NCBI RefSeq assembly: GCF_030297675.1
Contig: NZ_AP028142.1
Location: 1,749,266 to 1,813,265 of the forward strand
Length of the DNA: 64,000 nucleotides
Reading direction: 5' to 3'
From: Polynucleobacter sp. HIN11
Lineage (GTDB): Bacteria > Pseudomonadota > Gammaproteobacteria > Burkholderiales > Burkholderiaceae
This document shows positions 27,392-34,952 of this stretch, one piece after another (the stretch's first letter is position 1; the number at the start of each line of letters is the position of its first letter). Position numbers and translations under genes: made by a program. The notes under the pieces are model-generated. The model saw only the letters and a list, made by a program, of their open reading frames with translations, made no database searches and was not told the DNA's origin.

Positions 27392-27712
27392 TTGAGTATT
27401 TACTGGATCTCACTACTTCTCGCTGGCGCTTGTGAAATAGGCTGGCCCTTAGGTTTGAAACTCGCCGATCTTCCCAATATGAAAATTTGGGGCATTGGTA
27501 TTGCTGTAATCAGCATGGCCCTTAGTGGGGTGCTGCTTTGGTACTCACTAAAGGAGATTCCGATTGGAACCGCCTATGCAGTTTGGACATCGATTGGAGC
27601 TGTGGGTACGTTTACTCTCGGAGTTTTAGTTTTTGGTGATCCTAATATTCCGATTCGCTGGATTGGTGTTGCGCTAATTTTGCTTGGGGTGATCCTGCTA
27701 AAAATGGGCTGA
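27392..27712 (+). CDS. small multidrug resistance family transporter, SugE/Gdx-like
   Basis: Four-helix inner-membrane exporter of 106 residues, TTG start. The conserved Glu in LAGACEIGWPLGLK (residue 15) that couples proton and substrate, and the GTAYAVWTSIGAVG signature, are present. The GAVG-TLG spacing is closest to SugE/Gdx, whose members export guanidinium; that substrate is inferred. The gap to the divergent neighbour (46 bp) is too short for a guanidine riboswitch. Confidence 0.85.
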   Translation: MSIYWISLLLAGACEIGWPLGLKLADLPNMKIWGIGIAVISMALSGVLLWYSLKEIPIGTAYAVWTSIGAVGTFTLGVLVFGDPNIPIRWIGVALILLGVILLKMG

Positions 27713-27725
27713 TGCTTAATGCTTT

Positions 27726-28751
27726 CTAGCTCACAAACTCAATTTGCAACGCTTTCATGAGCTCACCAACTGTAAGAGTTCGGGCTTTATAAAAAGCGCT
27801 GCCAGCCCATAGACTCTGATGCTCTGCATTATGTGAGCGGGCTGCTGCTTGGCGTAATTGGCCAGTGAGTGTATTTTGGATTGGGAACGGTAATGTCGAC
27901 TTAGCATCCATGTGGCGAGTAAACGTATTCTCAACCCCCCGAGCCCAGCGCCCCGAGAAGCCTTTTGTAAAAATACTTGGTCGCGGATTCTCGTCTAAGA
28001 GAAGGGCCTTATATTCAGAAGAGGCTCCCGATTCAGGGCAACACAAAAATGCGGACCCCATTTGCACAGCACTTGCTCCAAGATCCAAGGCCTTTCGAAT
28101 ATCACGGCCATTCATCATGCCGCCGGCTGCAACCACCGGGATAGTGCAGCGCTTGACCAATTGATGCAAAAGATCAAATGTTGATAAACGCTCATCAGGA
28201 CTATCGATCTCAAATGTTCCGCGATGGCCGCCCGCCTCAATGCCTTGAGCAACAATAAAGCTGGCACCCGCTTGCTCAATCTTTAGCGCCTCCTCAAGAC
28301 TGGTTGCTGTAATTCCGATGGCGATACTAAGCGCCATGGCCCGCTGCATAAGCCATTCAGGCGGGATACCAAAATGAAAACTAAGAACCGCTGGCTGCAA
28401 CTGCCAAACGGGCTCTAATTGCGTTTCAAGATCGGGGAAAAAGGGTGGTTTTGGAACAACGAAATCAATATCAGGAGTCAATTCTTGAAGAAGCTCAATT
28501 ACCTGCCCTATCGTTTTTGAATCAGGTAATTCGGCACTTGGAAATATGAAAAAGTTGGCATTAATCGGGCCTTGCGTTAATGACTGTGCAAGCTTTAGGT
28601 CGTGGCCAATTGTTTCGGGAGAACTATAAGCAAAACCGAAGCTTCCTAAACCGCCCGCATTAGAAACCTCCGAAACCAAGGCTGGGGTGGTAATGCCCCC
28701 AGCCATTGGCGCCTGAATCACAGGGATAGAAAGATTGGCGAATGAAAACAT
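27726..28751 (-). CDS. nitronate monooxygenase / 2-nitropropane dioxygenase-like flavoprotein
   Basis: FMN-dependent TIM-barrel oxidoreductase. 341 residues. Typical elements: PVIQAPMAGGITTPALVSEVSNAG at the N-terminus (split as PVIQAPMAGG and VSNAGGLG), IVAQGIEAGGHRG for the phosphate-binding region, AAGGMMNGRDI and ALDLGASAVQMGSAFL. Convergent with the SMR gene (13 bp). Physiological substrate unknown; annotated widely as YrpB-like. Confidence 0.9.
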   Translation of the reverse strand: MFSFANLSIPVIQAPMAGGITTPALVSEVSNAGGLGSFGFAYSSPETIGHDLKLAQSLTQGPINANFFIFPSAELPDSKTIGQVIELLQELTPDIDFVVPKPPFFPDLETQLEPVWQLQPAVLSFHFGIPPEWLMQRAMALSIAIGITATSLEEALKIEQAGASFIVAQGIEAGGHRGTFEIDSPDERLSTFDLLHQLVKRCTIPVVAAGGMMNGRDIRKALDLGASAVQMGSAFLCCPESGASSEYKALLLDENPRPSIFTKGFSGRWARGVENTFTRHMDAKSTLPFPIQNTLTGQLRQAAARSHNAEHQSLWAGSAFYKARTLTVGELMKALQIEFVS

Positions 28752-28781
28752 ACTCTATCAATCCACCATGAATACAGCCAG

Positions 28782-29636
28782 CTAAAGTCGCTTGCCAACA
28801 ACGACTAATTTGGGGTCTCCATTGAGAGTGCCCCGCATTTGAGATCCATTCACTTGTCCATTAAACGAATATTTTTTTTCATTGCTCTCAAAATCAAACC
28901 GAATCCCATCCCCCCGAATTCGGCCATCCTCAAATGCAATAGAGCGCTTACCTTGTGAGGTAATGCTGCCATCAAAGAACTGCTTTTTCTGGATAAACCG
29001 AATTGCGGTTTTATCTAAGCCAGGCAAACCCGCAAACTCCCATGTGCCATCAATATTTGCGGGCACGATCCATAAATAAATGGTTTCATTTAATGTGCCA
29101 ATCGTGGTCTCGCTCGATCTGACCGACACCTCTTGATCAGGAATCCAAGATTCCATCCGAAATGTATTGGAAACCACTCGAGTCCCAGGTTTCATCTTCA
29201 AAATCGTTGGCATCAGTCTTAAATTTAGGCTTTCACCCAAAAATAAAGTTAGAACTGTTGCTGATGAAAAGTCTTCTACAAAAATATCGCCCTGTTTAAA
29301 GGTCACCAAGTTTTGTACATTCTCACGAATCGCATTGCGCTTTGATAGCGCAACCAAATCGGGGTTGTATTCAATTCCAACGGCACGAACACTATAGCGC
29401 TTGGCTGCTTGTATTGGAATGACGCCATCACCCGAGCCAAGGTCATAGACTATATCACCAGGCTTTACTTGCGCTAGTACGAGCATCTGCGTTGCTGTAT
29501 CAACCCTCGTGGGTACCCACATAATGTCTTTTCCGTGGGCGGCCATTCTCAATTGAAATTGGTCATCTCCATAGTTATGTAACGCGCAACCGGTTAACAG
29601 TGAAATGGTGGATATGATGATGGCTAAAAGGCGCAT
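28782..29636 (-). CDS. lipoprotein with a SAM-dependent methyltransferase domain
   Basis: 284 residues. The N-terminus has a lipoprotein signal with lipobox LLTGC (Cys17), so the protein should be exported and lipidated. The next domain nevertheless carries class I methyltransferase motif I (YDLGSGDG, residues 64-71) and the following acidic turn VGIEYNPDLV. The C-terminal 90 residues (after WIVPANIDGTWEF) look like a separate beta-rich domain. A methyltransferase in the periplasm would lack SAM, so either export or catalysis is uncertain. Confidence 0.8.
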   Translation of the reverse strand: MRLLAIIISTISLLTGCALHNYGDDQFQLRMAAHGKDIMWVPTRVDTATQMLVLAQVKPGDIVYDLGSGDGVIPIQAAKRYSVRAVGIEYNPDLVALSKRNAIRENVQNLVTFKQGDIFVEDFSSATVLTLFLGESLNLRLMPTILKMKPGTRVVSNTFRMESWIPDQEVSVRSSETTIGTLNETIYLWIVPANIDGTWEFAGLPGLDKTAIRFIQKKQFFDGSITSQGKRSIAFEDGRIRGDGIRFDFESNEKKYSFNGQVNGSQMRGTLNGDPKLVVVGKRL

Positions 29637-29750
29637 AAATGTCCCAAAGGTTATTTTTGAGCATTGTATGGGGAAGCCATCTACCCGGAGACAATAACCC
29701 TCTAGTTTTTAGGTTGAGCCAGTCAATAGTGTTTATTTAAAACAGAGCGC

Positions 29751-30149
29751 CTAAATCATCAATTGATAGAGGGTCCAACATAAATTCAAGACCACTAGGG
29801 CAATTAATGTATTGAATGTAAATTTCATGCCGAGCACACGCAAACTGAAATCTGGAGGCGGAGTATTGATACCTTTAGCGTGAATTAAACGTCCAATAAT
29901 CAGAAAAATTCCTGGCGCAAGAACTAACCACCACGGTGCTCCGTTTAACTCCAAACAGGCAATCATAATAATTCCGAAAGGGACATATTCGGCAAAATTG
30001 CCCTGTGCACGAATTGCCCTCTCCAAGTCCTCGTAGCCTCCACTACCCAAGCCAACCTTATTCTTTCTGCGCAAACTAATCACATTGAAAGATAGCTTAA
30101 TAAAAATAATGGTCAGAGTAGCAGCAATGATGGAGGTTACTAGTAGCAT
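29751..30149 (-). CDS. MAPEG family membrane protein
   Basis: 132 residues, four predicted membrane spans. The family pattern RAIRAQGNFAEYVPFG and the following LIIGRLIHAKG are clear. Eukaryotic relatives are glutathione-dependent eicosanoid or microsomal transferases; the function of bacterial members is unknown. Stands alone on the minus strand, 113 bp after the channel-like gene. Confidence 0.85.
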   Translation of the reverse strand: MLLVTSIIAATLTIIFIKLSFNVISLRRKNKVGLGSGGYEDLERAIRAQGNFAEYVPFGIIMIACLELNGAPWWLVLAPGIFLIIGRLIHAKGINTPPPDFSLRVLGMKFTFNTLIALVVLNLCWTLYQLMI

Positions 30150-30262
30150 GTTGAGATCCTAGATAAGCTAAAGACGTTAACGTAACCCCAAAAGATCTAG
30201 AAGAGTGGCATATGGTTAATATTTTGATAAGTCGGTATTAAAAATCCTATGACTTCTCTGAA

Positions 30263-30751
30263 CTAATTAGAACTAGATTCAGGGCTTTGGTTAATCGCTC
30301 TTATATTGCGATAAGTTCGCATCATATCCATCATTACGGCCGTGCTCCAAGCAAAACAAAAAAGGCTGCTCATAGAGAGAACCACAGCAAGAATGCGATA
30401 TCGGCTTGGTAAATTTGAAACGGCCCCCTCTGCCCCAATAGTCGTGTAAATACTACCAATCACAAAAATTGCGTGATCAATACTGGTTGCTACTCCATGC
30501 TTTAGTCCCAATATAGAAAGTATTCCAATTTCACTTAAATGAATTAAGGCAAGGGCGGATAGGCCCATGAAGAAAAAAATTTCCATTCTGAAGTATTGAT
30601 TTTTGGCAATCAGTGTTTTAGCGTGCCGGTGATATATAGATTGAGCACCCCACAAACATAGTCCGTGATACACGATTAATATGAAAAAGACTACGATAAA
30701 TCCGATCAACAAACCAAAAGAAGATAAATCATCAATTGAAATTTCTCTCAT
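30263..30751 (-). CDS. two-pore-helix ion-channel-like membrane protein with degenerate filter
   Basis: 162 residues with hydrophobic spans near residues 12-35, 55-82 and 110-128. Before the last span lies SIYTTIGAEG (TTIGAEG at 103-109), at the place and in the style of a potassium-channel selectivity filter (TVGYG), but the aromatic-glycine is replaced by Ala-Glu. It is therefore related to the ion_trans_2 type channels, with selectivity unknown. The C-terminus is short and hydrophilic. Confidence 0.65.
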   Translation of the reverse strand: MREISIDDLSSFGLLIGFIVVFFILIVYHGLCLWGAQSIYHRHAKTLIAKNQYFRMEIFFFMGLSALALIHLSEIGILSILGLKHGVATSIDHAIFVIGSIYTTIGAEGAVSNLPSRYRILAVVLSMSSLFCFAWSTAVMMDMMRTYRNIRAINQSPESSSN

Positions 30752-30832
30752 TACGAGCTCTCCAATAAGTAATTCTTGTCGCTTATTACACCATTAAATA
30801 ATGATGAAGCTCTTGTTTGCTGTGTAAAAAGA

Positions 30833-30854
30833 AAAACCACCCGAAGGTGGTTTT
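30833..30854 (-). terminator. rho-independent terminator of tRNA-Phe
   Basis: 9-bp stem AAAACCACC/GGTGGTTTT with a 4-nt loop. On the minus strand it is followed by a T-rich tract, and it begins 9 bases after the tRNA 3' end. Confidence 0.8.
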
Positions 30855-30863
30855 GATGCATTT

Positions 30864-30968
<105 letters not shown>

Positions 30969-31005
30969 CTGTAGAGCTTGATAAATGTGTTAACTGTGTT
31001 GACTC

Positions 31006-31107
31006 TTGAGCGCGCTGTGGATCCTGTTGGGGTGGGAGTTCGCCATCCTGCTGACGGTGTTCTACATGGAACAACGGGCAGAGATATCTGAATCCTCTAC
31101 TCTATGA
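31006..31107 (+). pseudogene. 33-codon membrane-segment ORF, probable gene remnant at island edge
   Basis: A TTG-initiated frame with a clear hydrophobic helix (LWILLGWEFAILLTVF) followed by a charged end (YMEQRAEISE). It sits 38 bp inside the left att repeat and its stop overlaps the end of the small ORF on the minus strand. No ribosome-binding site is obvious. It could be the tail of a gene cut off by the integration, or a small membrane protein. Confidence 0.3.
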
Positions 31108-31278
31108 CGCGGCATTTGTTCGAACCATGGATAAACTCCGCTGACCTGCAGCAATTTTCTGTCGAGCACGCTCTGCTTTGACTGCCTGCTGTGCTCGTTT
31201 AGCCTGAGCTTGTAGTGCTTTGATGCGCTGTTGCTCGGGTGTGGGTGGCTTTGCGGCTGTGATTTCTCGAATGATCAT
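31102..31278 (-). CDS. small basic protein of integrative elements, unknown function
   Basis: 58 residues from the ATG at 31278. Starts MIIREITAAKPPTPEQQRI and continues with a highly charged helix (ALQAQAKRAQQAVKAERARQ). I recall similarly built small proteins next to DUF6641-type genes in betaproteobacterial mobile elements, but no name exists. Its ATG follows the stop of the preceding ORF by two bases, so the pair is probably translated together. Confidence 0.6.
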   Translation of the reverse strand: MIIREITAAKPPTPEQQRIKALQAQAKRAQQAVKAERARQKIAAGQRSLSMVRTNAAS

Positions 31279-31280
31279 GG

Positions 31281-31424
31281 CTATAACTGGGTAGGTATAC
31301 CCAGCACGTTGTGAACACCAAATTGGGTTTGTAGGATCTTGATTGCAAAGTTCACGTTCTCAGCAAACACGATGGTGGTCACTATCAATCCACTGGCACG
31401 AACGGTTGCACGAAATTGCTTCAT
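31281..31424 (-). CDS. 47-residue small protein, first of a coupled pair
   Basis: 47 residues from the ATG at 31424 (MKQFRATVRASGLI...VLGIPTQL). Predicted beta-alpha-beta character with a short hydrophobic patch (LIVTTIVFAENVNFAIKIL). Located between the structured region 31484-31694 and the 58-residue ORF, same strand as the DUF6641-like gene. The short spacing to the next ORF supports a real coding unit. Function unknown. Confidence 0.55.
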   Translation of the reverse strand: MKQFRATVRASGLIVTTIVFAENVNFAIKILQTQFGVHNVLGIPTQL

Positions 31425-31483
31425 ACAAATATTTAGTTATACGAATTACCAGCGTCCCAAATCTAGACGCTTATGTAAATCAG

Positions 31484-31694
31484 TCACAAAGGTTCCTGCC
31501 AATGTGGCCCACCTTTGTGATGGGTTGCTTCGCCTCATCGGGCATTTTCAAAACTCGCCCCATGTGGGGCTGAAAAAGCCCGAACGCCCGGACACCAAAG
31601 CCTGCACTGAGCTCAGTGCTGGTGTCTATGGCTTGAGCTGCGCCGGGTCGTCGGGACTGGGCTGTCCCGACTGCCGGGGCGCCTGCAGCGCCCC
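31484..31694 (-). ncRNA. candidate structured RNA: cluster of stem-loops
   Basis: No coding potential fits here, but perfect stems follow one another: TCACAAAGGT/ACCTTTGTGA (10 bp, 31484-31520), GCCCC/GGGGC (31557-31570) overlapping GGGCT/AGCCC (31567-31581), GACACCA/TGGTGTC enclosing GCACTGA/TCAGTGC (31591-31626), GTCGGGAC/GTCCCGAC (31650-31671) and GGGGCGC/GCGCCCC (31676-31694). None ends in a T run, so they are not simple terminators. The stretch lies between the DUF6641-like gene and the two small ORFs, all on the minus strand. It may be a structured intergenic RNA, a processed leader or a DNA element such as a transfer origin. Confidence 0.45.
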
Positions 31695-31700
31695 TCGCAA

Positions 31701-32141
31701 TCAACGTCTAAATCCGCTACGCAAACTTGCACTGGCAGTTTCAATTTGAGCATCTAACTCACCTGCTTCCACTGCAGCTTTGATGGCGGTCAATGCTTTG
31801 ACCAACTCCTCTCCACTTGCCACTTCCACACTGGGCTTGCCTTTGGCTAATTCAATGGTCCAGCTGCCGTATTTGACGGCCACACAGACTTTGCCAGTCT
31901 CGCTCTGAAACCACCAGGGCTTGATGCGCTTGGGCACTTCCACTTGCTTGCGCAGCCCTGTTTCACTGTCTTTGATTGAGCGGTATTTCATGACCACGAA
32001 CGGTTTGCCATCGAGCTGGCTTTGTGCCAAATTAATCTGCTCCCACAGCTTGGTGGCCAGCTTGTTTCTACGAATCACAATGGCAGGTATGTTACGTGGC
32101 TTTTTTACTGCGACCAACTTTAAGTTACTTAATGTGCTCAT
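31701..32141 (-). CDS. DUF6641-like protein of integrative elements
   Basis: 146 residues. N-terminal half basic (VAVKKPRNIPAIVIRRNKLATKL), middle with W-rich segment (KRIKPWWFQSETGKVCVAVKYG), C-terminal helix ending in SLRSGFRR. I associate this build with DUF6641, a family of unknown function seen in betaproteobacterial mobile elements; the assignment is from memory. Minus strand, followed by the stem-loop region. Confidence 0.6.
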   Translation of the reverse strand: MSTLSNLKLVAVKKPRNIPAIVIRRNKLATKLWEQINLAQSQLDGKPFVVMKYRSIKDSETGLRKQVEVPKRIKPWWFQSETGKVCVAVKYGSWTIELAKGKPSVEVASGEELVKALTAIKAAVEAGELDAQIETASASLRSGFRR

Positions 32142-32198
32142 CTTCTTTCTCCTATTGGGTTAATGGGCACATGTAGTTTGTTTTCGATCGCGCGATTT

Positions 32199-32206
32199 GG
32201 TCGACC
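32199..32206. promoter_or_regulatory. GGTCGACC palindrome, candidate operator (copy 1)
   Basis: 8-bp perfect palindrome followed by a T-rich tract (CTTTTT). A second copy with a similar flank (TTTTTT) is at 33245-33252, 59 bp before the small recombinase gene. The shared flank suggests a common binding site. Confidence 0.35.
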
Positions 32207-32225
32207 TCTTTTTGGATTAATCCAC

Positions 32226-32262
32226 AAAACCCCTCATTTTTTCCACGAAAAGTAGGGGTTTT
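32226..32262. terminator. hairpin with terminator character
   Basis: 9-bp perfect stem AAAACCCCT/AGGGGTTTT with a 19-nt loop, followed on the plus strand by CTTTG. It lies in the 387-bp gap between the divergent genes at 32141 and 32529. The rest of this gap contains short repeats around GATCTTTTGATC and CTCTTTTGAGAT (32400-32450), which are also self-complementary and may be leader hairpins of the next gene. Confidence 0.4.
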
Positions 32263-32528
32263 CTTTGTGCGGACTAAATACTTTTGCGAGTTGCTTGGTT
32301 ACAAAGTTTGGTCGCAAGAAATAAAGTAGTTGCGTAAGTGAGTTACTAAGGAGTTACTGGAGTGGCAAATGAGTAACTCTGACTAGCGACAGCACGTGCA
32401 ACATCTCTTTTGAGATCTGCAACACAACTCCTTGCAACGATCTTTTGATCTCGACTCCTTTTGTAACCAGCACAACCAGCTTCAAGCAACCGCACGAGAA
32501 CTCAATCAATTTGAATAAGGAGAACGAT

Positions 32529-32978
32529 ATGAGAGAAATAGCGATTCGAGGATTTATTAACGAGAAGTTCAACACCACATTTGGTAAAGGTTTGTTTCGC
32601 AGGGCTGTTTATAACGGCTCTGTGGAACTGCATGATCCCAATCAAAAATACTTAGTAGACTACTTTTCCTATCGCGAGTGGGAAACACAAGCAAAGACAG
32701 ATGAACAAATCCGGGTCATCAATGATTTGATCAACTCCGGCATTGCTCAAGAGAAGGACATGCTGTTCTCATGGTTGGTTCATTATGACCCATTGACCAA
32801 ATCTAAAGAACGGGCTGAAGGCTACAGCGTGTATTCACCCAATACTCGCGAGCTGTTTATCAAGATCGACGATCCTATCCATCAAACCCAAGATGAATGG
32901 ACTCTGAATGTGCATCACTGCAAAGTAACTGGCGCAAATAAACCTGTGTTCATAGCTGCAAACGTTGATTTAATGTAA
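32529..32978 (+). CDS. island protein of unknown function
   Basis: 149 residues from the ATG at 32529, preceded by AAGGAGA with good spacing; a longer upstream frame has no site. N-terminus MREIAIRGFINEKFNTTFGK, middle with YFSYREWETQAKTDEQIRVI, C-terminal half beta-rich (RELFIKIDDP, WTLNVHHCKV). No transmembrane segment or catalytic motif recognised. It begins the plus-strand half of the element and is followed by the inverted repeat at 33000-33100. Confidence 0.65.
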   Translation: MREIAIRGFINEKFNTTFGKGLFRRAVYNGSVELHDPNQKYLVDYFSYREWETQAKTDEQIRVINDLINSGIAQEKDMLFSWLVHYDPLTKSKERAEGYSVYSPNTRELFIKIDDPIHQTQDEWTLNVHHCKVTGANKPVFIAANVDLM

Positions 32979-32999
32979 TGCGCTAACGCTAGCTATACG

Positions 33000-33100
33000 A
33001 AACCCCCTCAAAAACCGCCTATGCGCAATGATCTTTGGGCATCACAGCACCTAGTAGCTAGAAGGCATGCAAATAGCTTACAAGCGGATTTTGAGGGTTT
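33000..33100. repeat. long imperfect inverted repeat around a 65-nt loop
   Basis: Left arm 33000-33018 and right arm 33084-33100 pair as CCTCAAAAACCGC against GCGGATTTTGAGG (12 of 13) plus an outer AAAC/GTTT. It starts 22 bp after the stop of the 149-residue gene. The 332-bp gap to the next gene otherwise holds the second GGTCGACC palindrome and no gene. Confidence 0.5.
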
Positions 33101-33244
33101 ATTTGCAATCTGTTGTCTAAATCCCACGATCAGTTAATGATTGGCGGGGTTTTTGACTAAATATCTATGCTGAACTAGCACCACATAAAAGTGCAGTTTT
33201 CTTTAAGTCATTGATTCTTGGAAGGTCTTTTTGAGTCAAATTTC

Positions 33245-33252
33245 GGTCGACC
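33245..33252. promoter_or_regulatory. GGTCGACC palindrome, candidate operator (copy 2)
   Basis: Second copy of the palindrome at 32199-32206, here followed by TTTTTTGC and 59 bp upstream of the small recombinase start. A nearly repeated AAGGTCTTTTTGAG precedes it. Confidence 0.35.
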
Positions 33253-33310
33253 TTTTTTGCAAAAGAAAACAAACTAAAGCGTGTTTTTTATTTAAACAAG
33301 GAACAATTAA

Positions 33311-33877
33311 ATGGCTCAAGCAAAAACCCTAACTACTGCAGAACTGGATGAAGTATTACGCTACGTTTCGACCAAAAAATATGCGCAGCGGGACCGCGCA
33401 CTAATACTCACTAGCTTTTGGTCAGGCATGCGGGTGGGTGAGATTGCCGCACTCACTATGGGCGATGTCCTCAATGACGATGGCACCATCAAAAGCGAGA
33501 TTCGCCTAAGTGCCGCGCAAACCAAAGGCCGCCATCCAAGAACAGTTTTTATTCCAGAAAAACTAAAGACAGAATTGCAATCCTATATAGCAACACGCTA
33601 TGCACGCTTGCCACAACTGCCATTTTTTCATAGTGCTAATCGTGTAGGCTTTTCGGCCAATGGGTTATGCCAGTGGTACTTTTGGACTTATCGCGCTGCT
33701 GGCATCTCAGGAGCCAGCAGTCACTCAGGAAGAAGGTCGTTTTTGACCACATTGGCCAATAAAGGTATTGGGGTTCGTATATTGGCCAGCCTAGCAGGCC
33801 ATAAATCCATTGCAGTAACCATGAAATATTTGGATGCGAACGATGAGATGAAGAGAAATGCGGTTGAGCTAATCTAA
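33311..33877 (+). CDS. minimal tyrosine recombinase (catalytic domain only)
   Basis: 188 residues, about half the length of a usual integrase. The catalytic residues are all there: Arg41 (SGMRVGEI), Lys in the QTKGRHP hairpin, His138 and Arg141 (HSGRRS), His164 (AGHKS) and Tyr173 (MKYLD). No core-binding SAM-like or arm-binding domain precedes. ATG at 33311 follows AACAAGGA. Its 3' end overlaps the convergent gene by 9 bp. It may act as a resolvase or auxiliary recombinase rather than the element's main integrase. Confidence 0.88.
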   Translation: MAQAKTLTTAELDEVLRYVSTKKYAQRDRALILTSFWSGMRVGEIAALTMGDVLNDDGTIKSEIRLSAAQTKGRHPRTVFIPEKLKTELQSYIATRYARLPQLPFFHSANRVGFSANGLCQWYFWTYRAAGISGASSHSGRRSFLTTLANKGIGVRILASLAGHKSIAVTMKYLDANDEMKRNAVELI

Positions 33878-34801
33878 TGGCAGGCTTGACTCTTTTTGTC
33901 TTCTTGCAATCTCTTGCTCAACCAACCGTTCGAAACGTTTGCGAGCACGTCTTTTCTTTTGTAATTGCTTCATCATGACATTTGTGTAGTCATGATGTTG
34001 AATGGTCTTATCCTCTGTTGATCGATCCCACATATACTGCACTTCCTCAATAAAGCGCTCACGTAGTAGCGTTGATAAATGATCAAAATCAAAATGCATA
34101 TAAAAAAGAGGTTTTTGTTTGGATGGAAATTTTCCACGTGCTGCATTTTCAGCAACAATCAAGGCTTCAGCAATATTTTTGCTCACTAACATTCCTAAAT
34201 ATGCCCTGGCTTTTTCGTTGCTAGCTGTTAGTTTGGAATCTTCTTTAATTCCGCGCTTCCATTTGGTTTGCAAATTTGCAGATAATGCAATCCGCCAATT
34301 TTCCAGCCCTGGGTTTCCATCCAAATAGGCGCTTGCCTTTTCTTCAATCAATTGCAACTTTTCGAAAAGTGAAAAGGGTTGAATTTTATTAACCTCTAAA
34401 AATGCTTTGGCCCTTTTAGATTTCTTTTGCCGTTTCTGCGCCTCACTTATTTTTAAATCTACTTGCTCCATCAATGCTTGTTTAGGTTTAGTGATATCTA
34501 AAGTAAGACTTAGTGTGGTCAGGTCTGCATCGGAATAGAATAGATTGCAGCCTGTCTGCTCCCACCACACTTCAAATGGTGTGGTGAAAATATCCCCAAA
34601 TTGATCATATGTTTTTAGAACAGCCTTGATATCTTTGGGCAATGTTTTGTCATTTAAGCTCAGTTCACCCTTTCTAATTAGGTGTGCCTTCCAATAACTT
34701 GGGCTAACAATTAGGTATTGGAAATAAAGGTTATGTTCAACAGTAGGTAGTTGATTGAGGTTTTTCCAACGATCCCCGAAATTAAAGCCTAATTTAGCCA
34801 T
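33869..34801 (-). CDS. island protein of unknown function, basic C-terminus
   Basis: 310 residues. The middle holds a lysine-rich coiled-coil-like stretch (KISEAQKRQKKSKRAKAFLE) and the C-terminus is strongly basic (QLQKKRRARKRFERLVEQEI), which suggests nucleic-acid or phospholipid contact. One aromatic-rich N-terminal part (EHNLYFQYLIVSPSYWKAHL). No recognised domain. AT-rich codon use similar to other element genes. Divergent from the ParB-like gene. Confidence 0.6.
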   Translation of the reverse strand: MAKLGFNFGDRWKNLNQLPTVEHNLYFQYLIVSPSYWKAHLIRKGELSLNDKTLPKDIKAVLKTYDQFGDIFTTPFEVWWEQTGCNLFYSDADLTTLSLTLDITKPKQALMEQVDLKISEAQKRQKKSKRAKAFLEVNKIQPFSLFEKLQLIEEKASAYLDGNPGLENWRIALSANLQTKWKRGIKEDSKLTASNEKARAYLGMLVSKNIAEALIVAENAARGKFPSKQKPLFYMHFDFDHLSTLLRERFIEEVQYMWDRSTEDKTIQHHDYTNVMMKQLQKKRRARKRFERLVEQEIARRQKESSLPLD

Positions 34802-34952
34802 TTCTTGATAGTTTTAGCTTATACAAAATAAGTTCGTACTCATTTTGTATATTTTACAGATCCATCAAGAATTCCCATAATCCCTCTGGTCAATTGAGCA
34901 CTTTAGGCATTTCGCCACAACCGCTTGATTGATTTTTAAAAGGAGTATTGGT

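Noticed and set aside
31676..31694. GC-rich hairpin read as a rho-independent terminator of the DUF6641-like gene
   Set aside because: No T run follows on either strand, and several further stems come next.
31339..31749. Open plus- and minus-strand frames of 60-136 codons across the stem-loop region
   Set aside because: No ribosome-binding sites, low-complexity composition, and they conflict with the palindromic structure.
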